The notes under the pieces were generated by a model. The model did no database searches. It saw only the letters and a list, made by a program, of their open reading frames with translations, and was not told the DNA's origin. Below are positions 6,514 to 11,997 of a DNA stretch of 11,997 nucleotides, piece by piece. The stretch covers positions 1-11,997 of the forward strand of contig JAMOVZ010000139.1 in the NCBI GenBank assembly GCA_027061865.1. The letters are read 5' to 3'. Made by a program: the position numbers and the translations under genes. The stretch comes from Desulfobacterales bacterium. GTDB lineage: Bacteria; Desulfobacterota; DSM-4660; Desulfatiglandales; Desulfatiglandaceae. Every line of letters begins with the position of its first letter. The first letter of the stretch is position 1.

Positions 6514-7803
6514 TCAGCCCCTCCCCCTGAAATAGTCTTTTACCTGCTTGATAGCACAGAATTTCCCGCACATGGTGCAGACATCCTCTTCGCTGGGAGG
6601 GCTTTTTTCCCTATATTCCCTGGCCTTTTGGGGATCAATGGCCAGCTTGATCTGGCTATCCCAGTCAAGGTTCTTGCGGGCAATGGCCATTTGCTTGTCC
6701 TGCTCAAGGGCCGCCTTGTTTCCCCGGGCGATGTCTGCCGCGTGGGCGGCTATCTTTGTAACCACCACACCTTCTCTTACATCTTCCACAGTGGGTAAGG
6801 ATAGGTGTTCTGCAGGGGTCACATAACAGAGGAAATCCGCGCCGCAGGCAGCGGCCAAGGCCCCGCCAATGGCGCATGCCACGTGATCGTATCCGGCTGC
6901 CACATCAGTTACCAAAGGGCCAAGCACATAGAACGGGGCGCAGTGGCACAGCTTTTTTTGGAGCAGCACATTTGCCTCAATCTGATCCAGAGGCACATGG
7001 CCAGGGCCCTCTATCATCACTTGGACCCCTTGTTCCCAGGCAATCTTTGTCAGATGCCCAAGGGTCATGAGCTCATGGATCTGGGCCCTGTCTGTTGCAT
7101 CTGCAATACAGCCGGGCCTAAGGCCATCGCCCAGGCTTAAGGTCACTTCATATTTCCTTGCCAGCTCCAGCAGCCGGTCAAAATGCTTGTAAAGGGGATT
7201 CTCTTTACCGTGGTGTAACATCCAATGGGTCAGAAAGGCCCCTCCCCGGCTTACTATATCGGTTATTCGACCCTGGGCGCGAAGCATCTCGAGAGCGCCT
7301 AAGGTGAGCCCGCAGTGAACCGTCATGAAATCCACGCCGTCTTGAGCCTGCCGCTCGATTACCTGGAAAAGCTTTTCCACAGTGAGGTCGGCAATCCCCC
7401 GCCCTTGTTCTGCAACCTCAACCACTGCCTGATAAATGGGCACAGTGCCAACCGCTACGCTGGAGGCCTTTACTATCGCCCTTCTGCAGGCATCTATGTC
7501 GCCGCCGGTGGAAAGGTCCATCACCGTGTCAGCACCGGCCTCAATGGAGACCCGCAGCTTTTCAAGCTCCTCATTCAAGTCGGCCTTGTCAGAGGATGTC
7601 CCAATATTTGCATTCACCTTTACCCTCAAGCCTTCGCCGATTCCGCAAGGCTCAAGCCCCTTGTGCTTTGGGTTTGCAGGCACAACCACCCTACCTTCAG
7701 ATAGCTTTTCTGCAAGCCAGGTGGAATCCACTCCCTCTTTGCGGGCCGCCTTTTCCACCTCAAGTGGAATCAAGCCCTTTTTTACTTGATCCATTAATGT
7801 CAT
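6514..7803 (-). CDS. thiC: Phosphomethylpyrimidine (HMP-P) synthase ThiC
   Basis: ThiC is a radical SAM-type enzyme that rearranges aminoimidazole ribotide into hydroxymethylpyrimidine phosphate, the pyrimidine precursor of thiamine. The 429-residue product is the short form, lacking the extra N-terminal domain of the enterobacterial enzyme. Recognisable blocks are VNANIGTSSD, ADTVMDLSTGGDI, MTVHCGLT, GDGLRPGC, MIEGPGHVPLDQI and the C-terminal 4Fe-4S site Cys409/412/416. The cysteines read CX2CX3C (CTMCGKFC), one residue shorter than the CX2CX4C of E. coli-type ThiC. The start at 7803 has GGGGAAG nine bases upstream; M4 at 7794 is the alternative. It follows thiD after 27 bp, so the two form an operon. 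BzaF (5-hydroxybenzimidazole synthase) is a close ThiC relative, but the thiD partner favours ThiC. Confidence 0.94.
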   Translation of the reverse strand: MTLMDQVKKGLIPLEVEKAARKEGVDSTWLAEKLSEGRVVVPANPKHKGLEPCGIGEGLRVKVNANIGTSSDKADLNEELEKLRVSIEAGADTVMDLSTGGDIDACRRAIVKASSVAVGTVPIYQAVVEVAEQGRGIADLTVEKLFQVIERQAQDGVDFMTVHCGLTLGALEMLRAQGRITDIVSRGGAFLTHWMLHHGKENPLYKHFDRLLELARKYEVTLSLGDGLRPGCIADATDRAQIHELMTLGHLTKIAWEQGVQVMIEGPGHVPLDQIEANVLLQKKLCHCAPFYVLGPLVTDVAAGYDHVACAIGGALAAACGADFLCYVTPAEHLSLPTVEDVREGVVVTKIAAHAADIARGNKAALEQDKQMAIARKNLDWDSQIKLAIDPQKAREYREKSPPSEEDVCTMCGKFCAIKQVKDYFRGRG

Positions 7804-7830
7804 ATCTATGTCTTCCCCAAGTGAGTGTTA

Positions 7831-8631
7831 TTAAGATCCTCCTGGAATCCACCTGAAAAAAGGATTCACCGGACCCCTTCCCTTTCCACATCTATAACCA
7901 TGCATTATAGCACGTATTGTGAACTGCTGGGCAAGTTTTGTGGCCTCCAAGGGGGGGGGGCGCTTTCCCTCGGCAAGATAGGCGGCCAGGGCAGAAGAGA
8001 ATACGCATCCGCTTCCATGATCATGGGGGTTTTGGCTCCTTTTGCCACTGATAATGGCTTCTGTTTCCCCATCCCAGAAAAAATCAGCAGGCGCCCCTTC
8101 CAGATGCCCCCCTGTAATCACCACCGCCCTTGGCCCCATCTGGTGCAGTTTTTTGGCTGCCTTCGCCATTGCCTTAGTGTCCCGGATCTCCTGGGCACAA
8201 AGGGCTTCTGCCTCTGGGATATTTGGGGTGATGATATAAGCCAAAGGGAATAACTCTCCCTTCAAAACCTCAATGGCCTCTTCCTCCAAGAGTGTTGCCC
8301 CGGTGCTGGCCCTAAGGACAGGGTCCACCACCACCCTTTTCAAATCATATTTCTTTATCAGCGAGCTTACCAAGCGCACAATCTCCGCCCCCCCAAGCAT
8401 GCCTATCTTGACAGAGTCAGGTCTTATGTCGTGAAGGACCGCCTCCATCTGGTCTTCAACTATTTTGGGCGACAGGGTGTAGATGGCCTCCACTTCAGTG
8501 GAGTTTTGGGCAGTGACAGCAGTGATCACACTGGTTGCATGAGCGCCCAAGGCCGTTATGGTCTTTATGTCCGCCTGGATCCCAGCCCCACCCATGGAAT
8601 CCGATCCAGCAATAGTCAAAACCACTTTCAT
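7831..8631 (-). CDS. thiD: Hydroxymethylpyrimidine/phosphomethylpyrimidine kinase ThiD
   Basis: ThiD phosphorylates HMP and then HMP-P to HMP-PP, the substrate for joining with the thiazole unit. The 266-residue product is a stand-alone ribokinase-fold enzyme of normal length, with no ThiE fusion. Motifs are GSDSMGGAGIQAD (9-21), VVVDPVLRASTG, ITPNIPEAE, and the anion-hole block DHGSGCVFSSALAAYLA with Cys209. The ATG at 8631 has AGGAG nine bases before it. The gene precedes thiC, which makes its substrate. Odd feature: the coding strand contains ten consecutive C bases (7960-7951) encoding R-P-P-P around residues 224-227, a slippage-prone tract. No TPP riboswitch is visible in the 167-bp upstream region. 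Confidence 0.95.
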   Translation of the reverse strand: MKVVLTIAGSDSMGGAGIQADIKTITALGAHATSVITAVTAQNSTEVEAIYTLSPKIVEDQMEAVLHDIRPDSVKIGMLGGAEIVRLVSSLIKKYDLKRVVVDPVLRASTGATLLEEEAIEVLKGELFPLAYIITPNIPEAEALCAQEIRDTKAMAKAAKKLHQMGPRAVVITGGHLEGAPADFFWDGETEAIISGKRSQNPHDHGSGCVFSSALAAYLAEGKRPPPLEATKLAQQFTIRAIMHGYRCGKGRGPVNPFFRWIPGGS

Positions 8632-8650
8632 CTTTTCGAGCTCCTAAAAG

Positions 8651-8680
8651 AGGCTAGCAATGAAATTCAGGCAATGTCAA
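8651..8680 (-). promoter_or_regulatory. Weak candidate promoter for thiDC
   Basis: On the minus strand a perfect -35 TTGACA (8680-8675) is followed after 18 bases by TAGCCT (8656-8651), a poor -10. Transcription would begin about 10-15 bases before the thiD ribosome-binding site. The -35 is convincing but the -10 is weak, and the leader would be too short to hold a riboswitch. Confidence 0.3.
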
Positions 8681-8711
8681 TCTTGAAAACCCTGCCACGC
8701 CTTGCCATCCC

Positions 8712-8740
8712 TTGACTTTACCCTATTCATAAAATATAAC
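8712..8740 (+). promoter_or_regulatory. Sigma-70-type promoter of the CHASE2 cyclase gene
   Basis: TTGACT (8712-8717), a 17-base spacer and TATAAC (8735-8740) form a near-consensus pair. The predicted transcript start near 8747 lies 52 bases before the first possible start codon (8799) and 103 before the second (8850). The spacer end is A+T-rich. It is divergent from, and partly back-to-back with, the thiD upstream region. Confidence 0.6.
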
Positions 8741-8798
8741 ACCTTGCCGATAAATCAGTTGAGCGGTCCATCTTCTCCCTGCCCGGGCGGCGGTTGTA

Positions 8799-11105
8799 AT
8801 GGCTTTTTATCAAAGGATAACAGGCCTTCCCTTTGCGGGGTTCGTGCATATGAAAAAATTCCTGTCTCTTTTCTTTTCCCTCAACAAATTTTCTCTTACC
8901 TTTTACGCTATCATATTTGTCGTTCTCCTTTTTATGGCCAAGTTTCCCTTCTTGGAATCCATTGAGCTTAAAACCTACGATTTGAGGCTTCTGTCCAGAG
9001 GAAAACTCATCCCATCGCCCCACGTGGTAATAGCAGCAATTGATGAAAGAAGCCTTAACGTGGAAGGCAGGTGGCCATGGCCCCGGTCAAAACTCGCCCG
9101 CCTCGTGGATATACTGTCACGCGATGGGGCAAGGGTTATTGCCTTTGATGTGGGTTTTTTCGAGCCAGATCAGGCAAGCGGCTTGAAGGTGTTGGAGGCG
9201 CTAGGGCAAAGACTAAGGTTGTTGGGAATAGATGAGCACTTATTGGAATCATTAATGGAAGAAGAAAGGATCAAATTGGACCATGACCTTGCCTTGGCCT
9301 CTTCGTTCAAGAACTCAAATGCAACGATTGTGCTGGGCTACTTCTTTCATATGAGCCCTCAATCAGGCGGTGCTTCTATAAGCCCGCACGAAATCAAAAA
9401 GCGCCTGGCCCTTATCTCACCGTCCCAGTATCCACTAGTGGCGTTCAAGGAAGGACAAGAGGATTACTTTTTCCCTCGGGCCCGGGTGCCTCAGGTAAAC
9501 ATAGAACCCTTGTGCCTTGCAGCAAGATTTTCCGGCTATTTCAACATGTTTCCGGACAGCGATGGGAGCGTGAGGCGCATGCCCATGGTGATAGCATGCG
9601 GAAGCGCCCTGTTTCCACCATTGGCCCTTGAGGCGGCCCGGCACTTCTTATCCCATACACAGCCGATAATAGAAGTGGATAGCAGGGGCATCAAGGACAT
9701 CCGCATGGGTGAAAAATTCATTCCTACTGACCCCCAAGGCCACCTTCTGATAAATTATTGCGGCCCGCCCAAGACCTTTCCCCATTACTCGGTGGCAGAG
9801 ATACTTCGGAACAATTTTGCCCCCGGGGCATTCAAGGACAAAGTGATTCTAGTTGGGGCCACGGCTGTTGGCATATACGACATGCGCAACACCCCTGTGA
9901 GTCCCGTGTTTCCCGGTGTGGAGATCCATGCCACCGTGATTGACAACATATTAGAGGGCCGTTTCCTCAAGAAGCCAGGCTGGGCGAGGATTTACGATCT
10001 TCTCGCCATAATCCTTTTGGCCTCTGGGGCAGGTTTTATGCTGGCTTGCACAGGCCCACTTAAAGGAGGAATCAGTGCCGCAGGACTTGCCTTTTTCCAT
10101 TTGGGCCTGAGCTATTTCGTGTTTGTAAGCCATGGTATCTGGCTAAATGTGCTTTACCCCTTACTGGCTCTTTCCATGGTTTACACCCTTGTGACTGCCC
10201 ACAAATATTTTTCAGAGCAAAGGGAGCGAAGCAGGATCAAAGGCGCTTTCAGTCAATACGTTCCCTCTCAAGTAGTCAGCCAAATGCTGAAGCATCCTGA
10301 CAAACTAAAGCTTGGAGGAGAAAAGCGCGATCTCACGGTTCTATTTTCGGATATACGGGGTTTTACATCGCTTTCCGAAGCCACCTCGCCTGAAATAATG
10401 GTCAGTCTTCTTAATGAATACCTCACCGTGATGACCGGAATAGTGTTCAAGCACCAAGGAACCCTGGATAAATACATGGGCGATGCAATCATGGCCTTTT
10501 ACGGTGCCCCTATTTCGCAAGAGGATCATCCAGAGAGGGCTTGCCAGACTGCCCTGGAAATGCTTGACGCCCTTGCACAACTAAATGAAAAGTGGGTTAT
10601 GCAAGGCAAGCCCGCCTTGGATGTTGGCATAGGAATAAATACCGGCTACATGATGGTGGGAAACATGGGCTCTCGCCAAAGATTTGACTATACCGTGGTG
10701 GGAGATGCCGTGAATCTGGGTGCAAGACTCGAAGGGGCCAACAAGAGCTATGGAACGAACATCCTTATTGGCGAGGCCACCTATATCCGCATCAAAGACC
10801 GCTTCACGTGCCTGGAAGTGGATCTGGTGAGGGTAAAAGGGAAAAACCTACCCATCAGGATATACGAGTTGCTTGCCCACGGGCCTGTTGACCCGGCCTT
10901 GGGCCAATCGATTAAAATGTTCCATGAGGCCCTTGAGCTGTATAGGTCCAGGAGGTGGGATGAAGCAGGGCGAATGTTCGCCAACATCCTCCAGAACACA
11001 CCAAGGCTGAGGGTTGCTGAAGTCTATGTGAAACGGTGCAAGTATCTGAGACAGAAGCCCCCTGGACAACATTGGGACGGCGTGTTCATAATGGATGCAA
11101 AATAA
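8799..11105 (+). CDS. CHASE2-domain class III adenylate cyclase, membrane-bound
   Basis: This is a predicted membrane receptor that makes cAMP in response to an unknown extracytoplasmic signal. Numbered from 8799, TM1 is at about 31-48. A CHASE2 sensor spans about 52-388 (ELKTYDLRL, VVIAAIDERSLNVEGRWPWP, AFDVGFFEPD, VILVGATAVGIYD, FPGVEIHATVIDNIL). Three membrane helices follow (about 398-418, 425-447, 450-468), then a cyclase catalytic domain (about 510-695). Metal-binding Asp518 and Asp562, adenine-selecting Lys558 and Thr632, and transition-state Asn639 and Arg643 are all present, so it should be active. The Lys/Thr pair marks class IIIb. A short C-terminal helical, TPR-like tail follows (about 710-755). 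The start is uncertain: ATG 8850 (MKKFLSLFF) is at least as good as 8799, and neither has a strong Shine-Dalgarno. It ends 5 bp from the convergent DUF218 gene. Confidence 0.9.
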   Translation: MAFYQRITGLPFAGFVHMKKFLSLFFSLNKFSLTFYAIIFVVLLFMAKFPFLESIELKTYDLRLLSRGKLIPSPHVVIAAIDERSLNVEGRWPWPRSKLARLVDILSRDGARVIAFDVGFFEPDQASGLKVLEALGQRLRLLGIDEHLLESLMEEERIKLDHDLALASSFKNSNATIVLGYFFHMSPQSGGASISPHEIKKRLALISPSQYPLVAFKEGQEDYFFPRARVPQVNIEPLCLAARFSGYFNMFPDSDGSVRRMPMVIACGSALFPPLALEAARHFLSHTQPIIEVDSRGIKDIRMGEKFIPTDPQGHLLINYCGPPKTFPHYSVAEILRNNFAPGAFKDKVILVGATAVGIYDMRNTPVSPVFPGVEIHATVIDNILEGRFLKKPGWARIYDLLAIILLASGAGFMLACTGPLKGGISAAGLAFFHLGLSYFVFVSHGIWLNVLYPLLALSMVYTLVTAHKYFSEQRERSRIKGAFSQYVPSQVVSQMLKHPDKLKLGGEKRDLTVLFSDIRGFTSLSEATSPEIMVSLLNEYLTVMTGIVFKHQGTLDKYMGDAIMAFYGAPISQEDHPERACQTALEMLDALAQLNEKWVMQGKPALDVGIGINTGYMMVGNMGSRQRFDYTVVGDAVNLGARLEGANKSYGTNILIGEATYIRIKDRFTCLEVDLVRVKGKNLPIRIYELLAHGPVDPALGQSIKMFHEALELYRSRRWDEAGRMFANILQNTPRLRVAEVYVKRCKYLRQKPPGQHWDGVFIMDAK

Positions 11106-11110
11106 AGCGG

Positions 11111-11833
11111 TTATTTATACTTGAAGAAATAATACATTAACTTCAGGTATTCCATCAGCACTTCCTGCACATATTTTTCTTCTTTCCACCAATTCATTGG
11201 GTCAAACCCACTGTAAGAGCTGGGCACAATGCTGATTTTTATCTCCATCCCCTTAAGGGCCTTCCTGAAGGCCATGAGCGCCCTTCTAGTGTGAGTGGGG
11301 GAAGTGACTACAATGATTGACTTTATACCAGACCTTTTGGCTAGCGATCGAACCACCAAGGCCTCATCCATGGTGCTGTCCACTAAGCCCTCACTTAACA
11401 TGATGGCTTTGGCAGGCACCCCTAGGGCGAGCAATAGTTCATGGAGGAGTTCATATGTTTCAGGATAGTCAACTCCCCTTTCCCTTAGGGCATCGAAACC
11501 GTCAGGGAGGGCCTCCCTAGCAAAAAAGACCTTACCTGTGAGACCAAGATGGTAGAGGTCAGCAGCCTCAAGCCCCCTTTCTACAGGCTGGCCCATGAGG
11601 CAGACCAAAAGCTCTGATCTTTCAACTTGGTCTTTTACCACCAAGAATTTTCCCATCTCCACAAGGATTGGCGCATAAAAATAAGAAACAACCATGTAGA
11701 GGATAAAGATCAGAAGCAACACCCACTTGATCCACATCAGTCTGCCAAGGGCTGCGCCCCCCGGTTCAATGGGCCCCCTGGAAGGCGGCAATCCCGATTC
11801 ATCCTTGTTTCCAAAAGGACTTAACCTTTTCAT
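11111..11833 (-). CDS. Membrane-anchored DUF218 (YdcF/SanA-like) protein
   Basis: The product is an envelope-associated protein of unknown substrate. DUF218 members include E. coli YdcF, SanA and ElyC, the last two linked to envelope integrity. Numbered from the upstream ATG at 11839, it has a hydrophilic N-terminus rich in Gly and Pro, one membrane segment (about 36-56), and a Rossmann-like DUF218 domain (about 74-235). Family-type blocks are GQPVERGLEAADLY (83-96), DSTMDEALVV (154-163) and VVTSPTHTRRALMAFRKAL (177-195). I place the start at ATG 11833 (240 residues), because GGAG (11845-11842) is eight bases before it but only two before ATG 11839. It converges on the cyclase gene with 5 bp between stop codons. 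No partner gene on its own strand is visible, so its pathway is unknown. Confidence 0.85.
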   Translation of the reverse strand: MKRLSPFGNKDESGLPPSRGPIEPGGAALGRLMWIKWVLLLIFILYMVVSYFYAPILVEMGKFLVVKDQVERSELLVCLMGQPVERGLEAADLYHLGLTGKVFFAREALPDGFDALRERGVDYPETYELLHELLLALGVPAKAIMLSEGLVDSTMDEALVVRSLAKRSGIKSIIVVTSPTHTRRALMAFRKALKGMEIKISIVPSSYSGFDPMNWWKEEKYVQEVLMEYLKLMYYFFKYK

Positions 11834-11929
11834 GGTCATTGCTCCTTCTTATCTGCTCGCCTGATCCTTCCCAATCCCCACTGAACACCCCAAAACAACC
11901 TCTTTTTCTGCCTTGTGCAGTCATCAAGA

Positions 11930-11991
11930 CTAAGGCATAATTTAAACAAAATCAAATTTAGCCCCGTTGAGCTATTGGAGTCTAAGGCATA
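11930..11991. repeat. Ten-base direct repeat in the right-edge intergenic region
   Basis: CTAAGGCATA occurs at 11930-11939 and again at 11982-11991, 52 bp apart (about five helical turns), inside otherwise A+T-rich DNA upstream of the DUF218 gene. The flanks are similar too (AGACTAAGGCATAA and AGTCTAAGGCATAT). It could be a paired regulator site or chance. From 11846 to the window end I see no gene, tRNA or clear promoter. Confidence 0.4.
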
Positions 11992-11997
11992 TGAATA

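Noticed and set aside
7825..8253. Open frame of 142 codons on the plus strand opposite thiD
   Set aside because: Antisense to a complete ThiD with all motifs; composition is a mirror of thiD codon use.
8781..8788. GCCCGGGC palindrome before the cyclase gene
   Set aside because: Only 8 bp, no repeat of it nearby and no position that suggests an operator; likely chance.
11989..11997. ATG at the right edge as the start of a plus-strand gene
   Set aside because: No Shine-Dalgarno sequence and only two codons visible; nothing supports it.

Overview
The window looks like a chromosomal housekeeping region from a Gram-negative anaerobe, most probably of the former Deltaproteobacteria (Desulfobacterota). 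This is inferred from the style of the YidC, ThiC and CHASE2-cyclase proteins, the YidC form with a large periplasmic domain (which implies an outer membrane), a good sigma-54 promoter match and several TTG/GTG starts. No rRNA gene or marker that would fix the taxonomy is present. I see no mobile element, CRISPR array, tRNA or rRNA.

Layout. On the left, on the minus strand, lie mreB and the N-terminal part of mreC (cut by the window edge), the start of the rod-shape operon. A 173-bp intergenic region drives mreB leftwards, apparently from a sigma-54-type promoter, and rpmH rightwards from a strong sigma-70-type promoter with an A+T-rich upstream element. Rightwards follows the classical cluster rpmH-rnpA-yidD-yidC-jag(khpB)-mnmE (positions 1790-6495): ribosomal protein L34, the RNase P protein, two proteins of membrane-protein insertion, an RNA-binding KH/R3H protein and the tRNA-modification GTPase. 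These genes are closely spaced, and rnpA and yidD overlap.

mnmE converges on a minus-strand thiamine operon, thiD-thiC (8631 to 6514), which makes and phosphorylates the pyrimidine half of thiamine. I find no TPP riboswitch in front of it. Divergent from thiD, with a good promoter of its own, is a membrane-bound adenylate cyclase with an extracytoplasmic CHASE2 sensor (8799-11105). It converges with only 5 bp to spare on a minus-strand membrane-anchored DUF218/YdcF-like protein (11111-11833). The last 160 bp hold no gene I can support, only a short direct repeat.

Most of the window is well-understood core machinery and I do not see a new multi-gene system. The points most worth checking are regulatory: the apparent sigma-54 (plus IHF-like) control of mreBC back-to-back with rpmH, a palindrome in the spacer of the rpmH promoter, an rnpA reading frame that stays open through all of rpmH, a strong hairpin in front of mnmE, a ten-base homopolymer inside thiD, and small departures from consensus in YidC (Lys for the groove Arg) and ThiC (cluster Cys spacing).
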